A stretch of 64,000 bases of DNA from JADFOI01 sp965218935 (GCA_965218935.1 CBDCMH010000008.1:124001-188000), one strand, 5' to 3'. Counted from the first letter of the stretch, positions 52,082 through 61,486 are shown. Translations and numbers: made by a program. The notes: generated from the sequence alone by a model not told the origin.

Positions 52082-52981
52082 CTATTTCCGAGGGGCGAAA
52101 TAACCCTCTTTGGCACGAACCTTCAATCTTGGCATGCCTTCAGGAGGTTTCAGATCAACCTTGAGCTTACGCCATGTGCCGTCGTTTCTGCGGTCTGTGG
52201 GAGTGTAGCCCACCAGGTATTGATTGCGCAGCTCGGAGTGGATCAGGTCACAGAAATAGTCCAGTTGTTTGAAATTGTTGGGGAAGAAGGCTCGACCACC
52301 TGTGAGACGGACAATCTCGGTAATGATGTTACGTCCGTAACCCATGTCTCCCCTTTCGCCGATCACGTAGATTTGGGCGTCGGATTCCTTGACGAAGTCC
52401 TTGAGCTCGCTGAACGTGTAGCGGCTGCTGTTGTCTTCGCCGTCGGTAATGATGATCAGAGCTTTCTTTTCATTGCGAGCGGCACGAATTTTTTCCAGGC
52501 CAAGGTAAATGGCGTCATACAAAGCTGTCCGGCCCTTGGGGTTTTTGACGGTAATCTCGTTCTGGATGTTTTCGCTTCGATTGGTGAAATCTCGCACCAG
52601 TGAGGAGCGCTCATTGAAACTGACCAGGAAATATTCGTCGGATGGATCGCCCTGTTCCAGAAACCGAATCACGGCACTACGAGCGCTCAGGATATTGTCT
52701 CCCATGGACCCGCTCATATCGAGGATGATGCCCACGCTGATGGGGGTTTTGTCGTTGGAGAAATGGGTCAGAGTCTGCTGGAGCTTGTTTTCAAAGACCT
52801 TGAAATGCTCCCGTTCCAAGCCCACCACGTAGCGATTGAGGGGATCTGTTACCGTTACTCGCAGCACGACCGTGTCTACGTTGACCCGAAAACGGGGCGC
52901 CTGCTCCTCGTTTTCGCCTGCAACTAAACCGGCGGGAGATACAAAAACACCAAGAAGAAAGGGCAACAGAAGCCTTCTCAT
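52082..52981 (-). CDS. VWFA-related secreted protein
   Basis: 299 residues, signal peptide (LLLPFLLGVFVSPAGLVA). VWFA-related pattern: LRVTVTDPLNRYVVGLEREH, the MIDAS motif ILDMSGSMGDN, KGRTALYDAIYLGLEK, IITDGEDNSSRYTFSE and NQYLVGYTPTDRRNDGTWRK. All MIDAS residues are present. It is the upstream member of the pair; both products are probably exported and may form part of a cell-surface complex. Function is not established for the family. Confidence 0.9.
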   Translation of the reverse strand: MRRLLLPFLLGVFVSPAGLVAGENEEQAPRFRVNVDTVVLRVTVTDPLNRYVVGLEREHFKVFENKLQQTLTHFSNDKTPISVGIILDMSGSMGDNILSARSAVIRFLEQGDPSDEYFLVSFNERSSLVRDFTNRSENIQNEITVKNPKGRTALYDAIYLGLEKIRAARNEKKALIIITDGEDNSSRYTFSELKDFVKESDAQIYVIGERGDMGYGRNIITEIVRLTGGRAFFPNNFKQLDYFCDLIHSELRNQYLVGYTPTDRRNDGTWRKLKVDLKPPEGMPRLKVRAKEGYFAPRK

Positions 52982-53033
52982 ATGATTAACCTTATATCTA
53001 TGATAACGGATTATCCCTCAGAAGAAAAGGTGG

Positions 53034-54533
53034 CGAATTGCCTCATCAAAAATCTATTCGAAATGGATACGTTGCCTCATTAAAAAATCTATTCGAAATT
53101 GCCTGGCCCTGAGCAGGGGAATAGAAGTGTCCTCCATGAAGGAATGGAGGGCACCAATGAGGTTAACGATGGCAGAAAAGCGTGTATTGATCAAAAGTTT
53201 TGCCCCCCGCTACCGGAAGAAGGGCAAGAAGGTGAAGGGGGAAGTGTTGACGGAGTTTACCCAAATGACGGGCTACAACCGCTGCTATGGAGCCTATCTG
53301 CTTCGCCACCAGGGCAAGCGGATCCGGTTGAGCCCCAAGCTGGTGGCGGTAGGGGATATCGGCAAGAGAGTACGGCGAGAGCGGGCCCGCAAATACGACC
53401 AGAAAGTTCTAAAGGCGCTGACGATGATCTGGGAGATACTGGACTATTTGTGTGGCAAACGTCTGGTCGCGATTTTGCCGGAAGTGGTACCCATTTTACA
53501 AAGACATGGGGAACTGAAAGTGGATGCCAGCACCCATGAGCGGTTGATGCAGATCAGCGCCGCCACCATCGATCGGCTGCTGGAGCCCGAAAGGTGCAAG
53601 CACCGTCTCAAAGGACGATCCGGAACCAAGCCGGGAACGCTGCTCAAACACCAGATTCCGATCAAGCGTTTCGCCGACTGGCAGGAGGATCGCCCCGGTT
53701 TTGTGGAAGTGGACCTGGTGGGCCATGAGGGAGGCCAGGGTCGGGGGGACTACCTTCAAACCCTGGATGTGACGGACGTGTACACGGGCTGGACAGAGGT
53801 CCGAGCGGTGCGCAATAAGGCCCAGGTGTGGGTCCTGGAAGCGATGAAGCTGCTTCAGAAGCGCTCGCCCTTCCCTTGGCTGGGGATGGCTTCGGACAAC
53901 GGCAGCGAGTTCATCAACAAGCACTTGATTCGTTTTTGTGAGCAGGAAAAGATCAGCTTCAGCCGAACCCGCCCCTCGCGCAAGAATGACAACCCTTATG
54001 TGGAGCAGAAAAACTATTCGGTGGTTCGGCGGGCCGTGGGTTATGCTCGCTACGAGGGAGAGCGAGAACAGGAGCTGGTGAACGAGTTGTACGATCGGCT
54101 GCGACTGCAGATCAACTTTTTCAAGCCGGTCATGAAGATGGTGGCCAAGCAACGTCGAGGGTCTCGGATCTGGAAAAAGTATGATGTGCCGAAAACTCCC
54201 TACCGGAGGATCTGCGAGTCCCCTGAGGTGGCGGACAAGATCAAGCGGGAACTGGCCCGAGAGTATGAGAAGCTCAATCCGGCCCAGCTGGCACGGCAGA
54301 TCGGCTGGCTTCAGAATTGCCTTTTGCTCAAACCGACTCCTGAGCAGAAGAAACGATGGGAAGCGGGCTGGATGTGAAAATCTTTCTCTTGCTGCAGGCT
54401 GCGGGTGTTGGGCAAGGGGTTGCCACTCCTCTGGTTGGTGCTTTTTACCACCACTTTTTGCAATCCCTTTCGGATAGATTCTTAGTGAGGCAACGAATAC
54501 CCTTTGGAATAGATTTTTACGTGAGGCAACGGG
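53034..54533 (+). mobile_element. 1500-bp insertion sequence, copy 2 (intact)
   Basis: Same ends and length as copy 1 (CGAATTGCC to GGCAACGGG). Target duplication GGTGG (53029-53033 and 54534-54538). It inserted between a VWFA gene start and ftsK. The copies share the paired terminal motifs TTGCCTCAnnAAAAATCTAT. Confidence 0.92.
53127..54377 (+). CDS. Transposase of the 1500-bp IS, copy 2 (rve-type DDE)
   Basis: 416 residues, identical in sequence to the copy at 13185; one synonymous base differs (LLQKRS codons near 13918 and 53860). Catalytic D-D-E residues are in EVDLVGHEG, MASDNGSEF and PYVEQKN. ATG at 53157 behind GGAGGG is the better start. Probably active. Confidence 0.9.
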   Translation: MSSMKEWRAPMRLTMAEKRVLIKSFAPRYRKKGKKVKGEVLTEFTQMTGYNRCYGAYLLRHQGKRIRLSPKLVAVGDIGKRVRRERARKYDQKVLKALTMIWEILDYLCGKRLVAILPEVVPILQRHGELKVDASTHERLMQISAATIDRLLEPERCKHRLKGRSGTKPGTLLKHQIPIKRFADWQEDRPGFVEVDLVGHEGGQGRGDYLQTLDVTDVYTGWTEVRAVRNKAQVWVLEAMKLLQKRSPFPWLGMASDNGSEFINKHLIRFCEQEKISFSRTRPSRKNDNPYVEQKNYSVVRRAVGYARYEGEREQELVNELYDRLRLQINFFKPVMKMVAKQRRGSRIWKKYDVPKTPYRRICESPEVADKIKRELAREYEKLNPAQLARQIGWLQNCLLLKPTPEQKKRWEAGWM

Positions 54534-54563
54534 GGTGGAGTTCCGTCGGAAATCCGACCACCT

Positions 54564-56819
54564 TCAGGTTTGATGGATCTCGGAGAAATAGTCCGGCGGA
54601 ACCAGGACCTCTCGAGCCTTGCTTCCTTCGGGTGGACCAATCAATCCCTCATGCTGCATCATGTCCAACAGCCGGGCTGCTCGTCCATATCCGATTCTCA
54701 GCCGGCGCTGAAGCAGAGAAGTTGAAGCCCTCCCGGTCTCGACCACAAATCGCGCCGCCTCCTGGTAGAGCTCATCCTCCAGATCCCCGATCTTGACAAT
54801 GGTGTTGTCTATTGCTTTGTCTTTCTCAACCAACACTTCCTCCTGATACTCAGGCTGAGCCTGTTGTTTGAGGAAGTCCGTGACCTTATGGATCTCCTTT
54901 TCGCTGATGTAGCCCCCATGGAGGCGGATCAAACGAGAAGTTCCAGGAGGCAGGAAGAGCATGTCTCCTTCGCCCAGCAGCTGTTCCGCACCGTTGCAGT
55001 CCAAAATGGTGCGAGAATCAACTTTGGAGGACACACGAAAAGAAATGCGGCAGGGGAAGTTGGCCTTAATGAGCCCGGTCAGGACGTCCACGGAGGGGCG
55101 TTGGGTGGCCAGTATCAGGTGGATGCCAATGGCCCGGGCCATTTGGGCCAGACGAGTCACCGAGGCTTCCACTTCCTTGCCCGCGGTCATCATCAAGTCT
55201 GCCAGCTCATCTACGATCAAGACAATATAGGGCAGCGGGGTTCTCTCTTCGGGATCTTCCCCCCTGCGATGGACCAACTTGTTGTACTGATCTATGTTGC
55301 GTACGCCCTCCTGGGCTAACAACTTATAGCGTCCTTCCATCTCGCTGACGGTCCAGGCCAGGGCAATGGAGGCCTGTTTGGGATCGGTGACGATGGGAGT
55401 GAGCAAATGGGGGATGTCCTCGTAAACTCCCAATTCCAGCCGTTTGGGGTCAATCATGATAAAGCGCACCTGGGCCGGACTGCTCTTATAGAGAATCGAA
55501 CAGACGGCACAGTTCAGGGCCACACTCTTGCCGGAACCGGTGGCCCCGGCGATGAGAAGATGAGGCATGCTGGCCAGATCGCTGATGTAAGTATTGCCGT
55601 TGATCAGTTTACCCAGTGCCAGGGTGAGTGGGGAACCGGACTGTTGAAAGGCGGCCCCCTCCAGGAGTTCGCGCAGACGGATAGGTTGGCGATGAAGATT
55701 GGGAACTTCGATCCCCACCGTGTTCTTCCCGGGAATTCGATCAATGCGAATCGACTCCGCCTTCAGGGCCAGGCACAGGTCGTCGGCCAGGTTGGTGATC
55801 CTGCTGTACTTGATCCCGGGCTCGGGCTTGAACTCAAAAGTAGTAACAATCGGACCCGGATGTATTTGCAGAACTCGACCATGAACGTCGAATTCTGCAC
55901 ATTTAGTGGCCATGATTTCAGCCCGCTGGATGAGTTGCTGTTCATCGATGGCGTCCTCACCCGAAGGGACCTGAAGAAAAGACAAAGGGGGAGTTCGATA
56001 AGGACGGGCGATCTGAGTTCCAAGGGCAGGGTTGAAGCTGTCCGGTGGTTCCTCTACTGCTTCTGCAGGCGATGGATTCGATGTGGGGGGAAGCATGACT
56101 TTAACGGTGGGCCTTTCCCCCTCTCCTGCAGCGGCTGCCAGTGGCTGACCCAGGAACACCTTCTTAGGAGGGGACTGGGCCACCAGCCTTCTTTTGTCCT
56201 GACTCAATTGAGCCAGTTTCCTCCTGTCCTGACGACGTCTTCGCCAATCGGCCCAGCGGGTACGCATGGCCCACAGGGCCCTCCAGTTGAGATCCTGAAT
56301 CCAACTGAGGGTCTGGTCTATGGAAAGGCGGGTGGTCACCATCAGAGAGAGGATCAAGAAGGTCACCACCACCACCAGCGATCCGGGAGTGTTCAGGAAC
56401 ATCAAAAGCACGTTGACAAACAGAATACCCAGAATGCCTCCGGCCGTGAAGTTGACGGTCTCCGGCAGGTTGGGAGAAATCAGGGTCAGTCCGGCGCTAA
56501 GTGTGGCAAGGGTACAACAAAAGGCAAAGAGCTTGATGAAGGGATATTCCAGGGGGCGATTGCGCAGCGTCTTGTAACCCACCGCGATAAGGAGCACCGG
56601 AAGGTACAGGGCAGCCAGTCCCAGAATCTGAAATAGAAAGTCGGAACTCAAAGCTCCTACCTTACCCACGTAATTCGCGTACTGCTGGCTGGAGGAAGAA
56701 ACACTGGCCGAAGGGTCCAGGCCGTTGTAGCTCAACAGGGAGAGGATGAGAAGCAGCGAACCGGCCAGAGACAAAACTCCGATGAGCTCACTGGCCTTGT
56801 GTTTCGGATAGAAGAGCAT
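54564..56819 (-). CDS. ftsK: DNA translocase FtsK/SpoIIIE
   Basis: About 751 residues from ATG 56819; a GTG at 56867 extends the frame but lacks support. Four N-terminal membrane segments (about 10-185), a linker, and the motor with Walker A LLIAGATGSGKSVALN, Walker B PYIVLIVDELADLMM, and DVLTGLIKANFPCRISFRVS. The C-terminal gamma winged helix is present: EAARFVVETGRASTSLLQRR LRIGYGRAARLLD. It pumps chromosomal DNA through the septum at KOPS-like sites. IS copy 2 ends 30 bp after the stop. Confidence 0.95.
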   Translation of the reverse strand: MLFYPKHKASELIGVLSLAGSLLLILSLLSYNGLDPSASVSSSSQQYANYVGKVGALSSDFLFQILGLAALYLPVLLIAVGYKTLRNRPLEYPFIKLFAFCCTLATLSAGLTLISPNLPETVNFTAGGILGILFVNVLLMFLNTPGSLVVVVTFLILSLMVTTRLSIDQTLSWIQDLNWRALWAMRTRWADWRRRRQDRRKLAQLSQDKRRLVAQSPPKKVFLGQPLAAAAGEGERPTVKVMLPPTSNPSPAEAVEEPPDSFNPALGTQIARPYRTPPLSFLQVPSGEDAIDEQQLIQRAEIMATKCAEFDVHGRVLQIHPGPIVTTFEFKPEPGIKYSRITNLADDLCLALKAESIRIDRIPGKNTVGIEVPNLHRQPIRLRELLEGAAFQQSGSPLTLALGKLINGNTYISDLASMPHLLIAGATGSGKSVALNCAVCSILYKSSPAQVRFIMIDPKRLELGVYEDIPHLLTPIVTDPKQASIALAWTVSEMEGRYKLLAQEGVRNIDQYNKLVHRRGEDPEERTPLPYIVLIVDELADLMMTAGKEVEASVTRLAQMARAIGIHLILATQRPSVDVLTGLIKANFPCRISFRVSSKVDSRTILDCNGAEQLLGEGDMLFLPPGTSRLIRLHGGYISEKEIHKVTDFLKQQAQPEYQEEVLVEKDKAIDNTIVKIGDLEDELYQEAARFVVETGRASTSLLQRRLRIGYGRAARLLDMMQHEGLIGPPEGSKAREVLVPPDYFSEIHQT

Positions 56820-56890
56820 AGTGCTAGAACAACTTACCTTACCAGTTACGGGTGACTCGGGTGACACTCAGGAGCGGACTTCCTGACCCA

Positions 56891-56935
56891 CTAACCTCCT
56901 GACCTCTATTTGATGTCAGGCAGTCAGGAGGTTAG
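56891..56935. repeat. Inverted repeat between ftsK and RNase J
   Basis: Perfect 13-bp arms CTAACCTCCTGAC (56891-56903) and GTCAGGAGGTTAG (56923-56935) around a 19-nt loop, with a further GTCAGGAGGTCAGC just after. There is no T tract, so rho-independent termination is not clear. The word GTCAGGAGG is repeated three times. Confidence 0.6.
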
Positions 56936-56956
56936 CTGGTCAGGAGGTCAGCTTCC

Positions 56957-58627
56957 TCAGTTTTCAATCGTCACCGGCAGAATCAGTGGTCTCTTGCCGG
57001 TTTGTTTTCGCAGAAACCGCTTGAGGCCCTTTCGAAGGATCTCCTTAAAGAGCTCCTCATCCCGCCTTTCTTCGGCCGTTGTCTGGGCCACCAGACGGGA
57101 GACTTCATCTTGAGCCGCCTCCATGAGTTCCGAGGATGTGTCCATGAGCACAAAGCCTCTGGAAACCAGTTCCGGCTTACCTCGGAGATTCCCAGTGAGG
57201 GGGTCCATTTGCAGAACCAGGACCACGAAGCCATCCTCAGAGAGATAACGGCGATCTCGCAGGACCACCTCGTGTACTTCTTCCCCCAGGATTCCTTCGT
57301 CTATAAAACGTTTGCCCACCTCGACCCTTCCGGCCACTTCCAAGGAATCGGGTGATAGCTTCAACGAGTCTCCGTTCTCAGCAATGAGGATGTTGGATGC
57401 AGGGATTCCTTGATCCCGGGCCAGAGCTGCGTGATTTTTCAGTTGTCGGAACTCGCCGTGGATGGGGACGAAAAACTTGGGCCTCGTCACATTGATCATC
57501 ATCTTGAGGTCATCGCGCAGGCCATGACCCGAGGTGTGAACCGGAGAGTGGCGGGAATCGTAAACTCGAGCACCCCGTCTGTAAAAATGGTTAATCAGGT
57601 TGGAGACCAGCTTTTCGTTTCCGGGGATGATCCGTGCCGAAAGAATGACCAGATCGCCTTCCTCGACTTTCAAGGCTTTGAATTCATTCACGGACATGCG
57701 GCTTAGCGCCGCCATGGGTTCCCCCTGGCTGCCGGTGGCCAGGACAACGACTTGATCGGACGGAAACTGCTTGATCTCTCCGGTAGAGATGAGGAGATCC
57801 TCGGGAAGGTGGAGATAGTTCAGCTCTGCCCCTGTTTTGACGTTGGCTACCATACTGCGACCTACGGGTACGACCTTGCGGCCGAACTCCAGAGCCAGGT
57901 CCAGGACCACTTGAATGCGATGAATGCTGCTGGCAAAGCAGGCCACGATGATTTTCTTCTCTGCCGTCCGAAACAGATTGCGGAGGGATTCGTACATGGT
58001 GAATTCGGAAGGAGCCACACCTGAAATCTCACTATTGGTGCTGTCGGAGAACAGGGCTAGGACACCTTTTTCCCCGTACTCAGAGAGACGTGCCACATCG
58101 CTGAGCTTGCGATCGATGGGTGTTTGGTCGAATTTGAAATCTCCCGTCCAGATGATTCTTCCCACCGGGCTGGAGATGGCAAAGCAGAAGGCATCAGGAA
58201 AGGAGTGGGTCATGTGGAGCGGTTCGATGGCAAGAGAGCCAAATTCGAGGTGCTGTCGGGCCTCGATGGGGAGCAATTGGGCCGACTGGTACAGTTGATG
58301 CTCCTTAAGCCTGGCGGCTACCAGACCGAGGGTCAGGCGACTACCATAGACGGGAACCGGAATATCCCCGATGACATAAGCCACCCCTCCTGCATGGTCC
58401 TCGTGACCATGAGTCAACAGAATGGCCCTCAGCTGCTCTTGATTCTCCTTCAGGAAGGAAATGTCGGGAACGATCACATCCACTCCCAGGTCGCTCCCCG
58501 GACCGTTACCCGGAAAGCTCACGCCGGCGTCGATGAGGATCATGTCGCTGCCGCAGCGGACGGCCGTGCAGTTCATCCCAAAGTCGCCTACGCCTCCCAG
58601 CGGCGTGATTTCCAGAACATCACCCAT
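56957..58627 (-). CDS. rnj: Ribonuclease J
   Basis: 556 residues of a metallo-beta-lactamase / beta-CASP ribonuclease. Zinc motif is LLTHGHEDHAGGVAYVIG; others are HMTHSFPDAFCFAI, WTGDFKFDQTPID, and beta-CASP motifs HTSGHGLRDDLKMMI and VPIHGEFRQLKNHA. RNase J has both 5' exonuclease and endonuclease activity on RNA. A TATAAT box lies 11 nt before the ATG. Downstream is rsmA's stop region on the same strand; the two genes form a rsmA-rnj series. Confidence 0.95.
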   Translation of the reverse strand: MGDVLEITPLGGVGDFGMNCTAVRCGSDMILIDAGVSFPGNGPGSDLGVDVIVPDISFLKENQEQLRAILLTHGHEDHAGGVAYVIGDIPVPVYGSRLTLGLVAARLKEHQLYQSAQLLPIEARQHLEFGSLAIEPLHMTHSFPDAFCFAISSPVGRIIWTGDFKFDQTPIDRKLSDVARLSEYGEKGVLALFSDSTNSEISGVAPSEFTMYESLRNLFRTAEKKIIVACFASSIHRIQVVLDLALEFGRKVVPVGRSMVANVKTGAELNYLHLPEDLLISTGEIKQFPSDQVVVLATGSQGEPMAALSRMSVNEFKALKVEEGDLVILSARIIPGNEKLVSNLINHFYRRGARVYDSRHSPVHTSGHGLRDDLKMMINVTRPKFFVPIHGEFRQLKNHAALARDQGIPASNILIAENGDSLKLSPDSLEVAGRVEVGKRFIDEGILGEEVHEVVLRDRRYLSEDGFVVLVLQMDPLTGNLRGKPELVSRGFVLMDTSSELMEAAQDEVSRLVAQTTAEERRDEELFKEILRKGLKRFLRKQTGKRPLILPVTIEN

Positions 58628-58638
58628 AAGACGGGCAG

Positions 58639-58644
58639 ATTATA
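58639..58644 (-). promoter_or_regulatory. -10 box (TATAAT) 11 nt before the RNase J start
   Basis: Reverse strand TATAATCTGCCCGTCTTATG. TATAAT sits between the rsmA stop and the RNase J ATG at 58627, leaving at most a few bases of leader. Confidence 0.5.
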
Positions 58645-59434
58645 GCATCCGCGCAAGACAGGCATACTGCTTGAGACCGACGGATTCAGGGCGGGTTTGG
58701 GCGGCCAGCTGGCAAGCCTGGAAGGCTGCGCGAAGGCGCTCGGGGTCATGATTTCGCTTGAGATTGTTCCACAGGGTTTTTCGGCGCTGCTGGAAGGCTT
58801 CTTTGAGCAAGGTCAGGAAAGCGCCATAATCGGGTACCGCATGAGGGGGCCGCCGGGGGGTCAGTTTCAGGACGTGGGACAGAACTTTGGGCTTGGGCAC
58901 GAAGGCTCCTGCTGAGACGTCAAAGCCGGCCATTCGCTGAAAATGGTACTCCATGAGCAAGGTGAAATATCCGTAATCCTTGCTGTCTGGAGCGGCTAAG
59001 ATTCGTTGGGCCACCTCTTTCTGGATCAAAACAGTACAATTTTGAAACCGATCCTTGATTTCGATCATCCTTTGCAGTATCCGGGTCGAGATGTTATAGG
59101 GTAGGTTGCCCATAACCTTGACAGGGCTGGTGCCTAGAATGGTATCCCAGTCCAAAGTCAGGACGTCGGCCTGGACGATGGTAAGCGGGGCGCCCTGGGT
59201 GGTCCCGTTCACTGGCCACCAATCGTGAAGATATTGCACCATATCACGGTCGAATTCGACCGCCGTGACTCTTCCAGCCATGCCAAGGAGGACCTCAGTT
59301 AAGTGGCCGGTGCCGGGGCCGATTTCGAGGACGCTGTCCTGGGAATCGATTTGAGCAAAGTGGGCGATCTTTCGACAATAGTTGGGATCGGCCAGGAAAT
59401 GTTGACCTAAAGATTTTTTTGCCCGAGGTTTCAT
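58640..59434 (-). CDS. rsmA: 16S rRNA (adenine1518/1519-N6,N6)-dimethyltransferase
   Basis: 264 residues from ATG 59434 (MKPRAKKSLGQHFLADPNYC). The SAM-binding motif is DSVLEIGPGTGHLTEVLL; motif IV is VMGNLPYNISTRILQ, and the C-terminal domain has FQQRRKTLWNNLKR. It dimethylates two adjacent adenines in helix 45 of 16S rRNA. ATG at 59461 gives nine more residues but lacks conservation. Divergent from trxA with a short spacer. Confidence 0.95.
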   Translation of the reverse strand: MKPRAKKSLGQHFLADPNYCRKIAHFAQIDSQDSVLEIGPGTGHLTEVLLGMAGRVTAVEFDRDMVQYLHDWWPVNGTTQGAPLTIVQADVLTLDWDTILGTSPVKVMGNLPYNISTRILQRMIEIKDRFQNCTVLIQKEVAQRILAAPDSKDYGYFTLLMEYHFQRMAGFDVSAGAFVPKPKVLSHVLKLTPRRPPHAVPDYGAFLTLLKEAFQQRRKTLWNNLKRNHDPERLRAAFQACQLAAQTRPESVGLKQYACLARML

Positions 59435-59507
59435 CTGAACCAAATCTGAGTATGGTAACATACCCTCGGATGGATGAAATTGTTGGGGAAGATGCGAAGG
59501 AGACTGG

Positions 59508-59846
59508 ATGAGTGAGCACGTACAGGCAGTTACAGATGAGACTTTTGAAGAGGAAGTCCTGAAGTCCGACAAGCCGGTGCTGGTGGATTTTTGGGCAGCA
59601 TGGTGCGCCCCTTGCCGGATGCTTGCACCCATTGTGGATGAGGTTGCTCAGGAATTCTCTGATCAGGCTAAAGTCCTCAATTTAAACGTAGATGAAAACT
59701 CGGAGACCTCCGCCAAGTACAACATCAAGGGAATTCCTACCTTGCTCCTTTTTAACGGTGGCGAAATCAAGGATCAGATCGTCGGTGCCACTTCCAAAGA
59801 CAATATTTCCAGAATGATCCAGGGCCAATTGCAGGAAACCAGCTAA
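59508..59846 (+). CDS. trxA: Thioredoxin
   Basis: 112 residues, a standard thioredoxin fold with FWAAWCAPCRMLAPIVDEVA (active-site CAPC), KVLNLNVDENSETSAKYNIK and the cis-Pro loop GIPTLLLFNGGEI. CAPC replaces the usual CGPC, as in many bacterial thioredoxins. AAGGAG precedes the ATG. It is followed 54 bp later by purA. Confidence 0.96.
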   Translation: MSEHVQAVTDETFEEEVLKSDKPVLVDFWAAWCAPCRMLAPIVDEVAQEFSDQAKVLNLNVDENSETSAKYNIKGIPTLLLFNGGEIKDQIVGATSKDNISRMIQGQLQETS

Positions 59847-59900
59847 CGAGTACAAGAACAACGATTCGGGCTTTGTCGGTAGCTCCTCTATCTTCCCATC

Positions 59901-61202
59901 ATGCCTAATGTAGTGGTTGTCGGCACTCAGTGGGGGGATGAGGGAAAAGGCAAGATCGTTCATCTCATCACGGACCGATTCGACATCGTGGCCCGTTACC
60001 AGGGTGGTCACAATGCGGGGCACACGGTCACCATCCACGATGAAAAATATGTTCTTCACCTGATTCCCTCGGGAATCTTGCACCCCGAGAGGGTGTGCGT
60101 GATTGGCAATGGGGTGGTGGTGGATCCTGCGGCCTTGGAGGAAGAGCTGGAAATGCTCAAGAATTTTGAGGTGAAGGACCGACTGTTCATCAGTGACCGC
60201 TCCCACCTGATTATGCCCTATCATCGGGCGGTGGAGGCAGCGGAGGAAAATCGTCTGGCCGAGGGAAAGATCGGGACCACCAGCCGGGGAATCGGACCCT
60301 GCTACGAGGATAAGATTGGCCGGCGGGGAATCCGGCTGGGAGATTTGTCCCATCCGGAGTTGTTCAAGGCCAAGTTGGAGACCAATGTTGCTCTAAAAAA
60401 TGAGGTGCTGACTCACGTTTATCGGGTTGAGCCACTGGATGCCGGGCAGATCTATGTCTCTTATATGAAGATGGCTCCCAAGATCCTGTCCTTCATGACC
60501 GACACGGCCGAGTATCTCAATAGGGCCATTCGCTCGGGGAAGAGCGTTCTTTTTGAGGGTGCCCAGGGGACGCTTCTGGATGTCGATCATGGCACCTATC
60601 CCTATGTCACCTCTTCCAACGCCACCGCTGGAGGCGCCTGTATCGGGACAGGCGTGGGCCCGAGTGGTATCGACGGCGTCATTGGAATTGCCAAAGCCTA
60701 TACGACACGTGTGGGAGAGGGACCCTTTCCCACTGAATTGACCGGTGAAATCGGTGAGCACATTCAGAGCAAAGGGAACGAGTTTGGCGCCTCCACGGGG
60801 CGGCCTCGTCGCTGTGGTTGGTTTGACGCAGTGGTGGTGCGCTATGCCTGCCTGATCAATAACATCGATACGTTGGTGGCGACCAAACTGGATGTTCTCG
60901 ATGAACTGGATGAAATTAAGATCTGCGTGGGCTATCAGCGGGAAGGTAGGGACCTGGACCGCTTTCCAACTCAAATGAGCGTTTTGGAGGAAATCACACC
61001 GACCTATGAGATCCATCCCGGTTGGGAAACCGATACCTCACAGATTCACGATTACCATGCCCTTCCTCAAGCGGCCAGGGATTATCTGGACCGGATCTCG
61101 GAATTGATCAAGACCGATATCTCTATCATTTCCATCGGACCCGAGCGGGACGAGACCATCATTCTGGAAGAGAGCCCGCGACTGCAAAAACTCGTGCATT
61201 AG
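59901..61202 (+). CDS. purA: Adenylosuccinate synthetase
   Basis: 433 residues. GTP-binding GTQWGDEGKGKIVH; IMP-binding GGHNAGHTV and IGTTSRGIGPCYEDKIGR; VLFEGAQGTLLDVDHGTYPY VTSSN; and STGRPRRCGWFDAVVVRYA. It makes adenylosuccinate from IMP, GTP and aspartate in AMP synthesis. The stop codon TAG (61200-61202) is also the start of a REP-like repeat. Confidence 0.97.
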   Translation: MPNVVVVGTQWGDEGKGKIVHLITDRFDIVARYQGGHNAGHTVTIHDEKYVLHLIPSGILHPERVCVIGNGVVVDPAALEEELEMLKNFEVKDRLFISDRSHLIMPYHRAVEAAEENRLAEGKIGTTSRGIGPCYEDKIGRRGIRLGDLSHPELFKAKLETNVALKNEVLTHVYRVEPLDAGQIYVSYMKMAPKILSFMTDTAEYLNRAIRSGKSVLFEGAQGTLLDVDHGTYPYVTSSNATAGGACIGTGVGPSGIDGVIGIAKAYTTRVGEGPFPTELTGEIGEHIQSKGNEFGASTGRPRRCGWFDAVVVRYACLINNIDTLVATKLDVLDELDEIKICVGYQREGRDLDRFPTQMSVLEEITPTYEIHPGWETDTSQIHDYHALPQAARDYLDRISELIKTDISIISIGPERDETIILEESPRLQKLVH

Positions 61203-61288
61203 CCCGAATTCCCCGGACTCTCGAGCGCGCCTTTTCAGGTCGGCACTTTCGTCGCTTCGTGACAAGACCCAATGCATAATCCGGGCTA
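61200..61288. repeat. REP-like inverted repeat, copy 5
   Basis: TAGCCCGAATTCCCCGGAC on the left; the right end is CCAATGCATAATCCGGGCTA. The centre TTTCAGGTCGGCACTTTCGT and GCTTCGTGACAAGA matches copy 3 (44037). The left TAG is the stop codon of purA. Confidence 0.8.
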
Positions 61289-61470
61289 ATCTCCCCGCTT
61301 CCGCGATGATAAGGAGCTTTGGGGAGCCCAGTGTCAACTCAGGCTTACAGTCCCTGCACAGATTGGAGGGTGATGGAGTGGATAAAGACCCTCCTCAATA
61401 GGGATGTAAATCATTATCTAATCAAGAGTTAAGTTCCATTTAGAGAGATTTTGTGAGGCCCTATTAGGAT

Positions 61471-61486
61471 TGGCACGCCGCTTGCT
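61471..61486 (+). promoter_or_regulatory. Sigma-54 (RpoN) -24/-12 promoter
   Basis: TGGCACGCCGCTTGCT matches the sigma-54 consensus TGGCACG-N4-TTGCW at every position, with GG and GC correctly spaced (61472-61473 and 61483-61484). It lies 20 bp before the ATG of a small ORF at 61506 on the same strand, leaving a leader of about 10 nt. No enhancer-binding protein gene is in the window, and the upstream activator site is not identifiable. Confidence 0.75.

Noticed and set aside
13092..54533. The three copies of the 1500-bp IS as an assembly duplication
   Set aside because: Copies 1 and 2 have different 5-bp target duplications that match their own flanks, which is the mark of true transposition.
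55407..56636. 409-codon forward ORF opposite ftsK
   Set aside because: Shadow of ftsK; composition follows the antisense of the linker and motor domains.
56891..56935. Rho-independent terminator of RNase J or ftsK
   Set aside because: The stem is perfect but has a 19-nt loop and no T tract on either side, so it is listed as an inverted repeat only.
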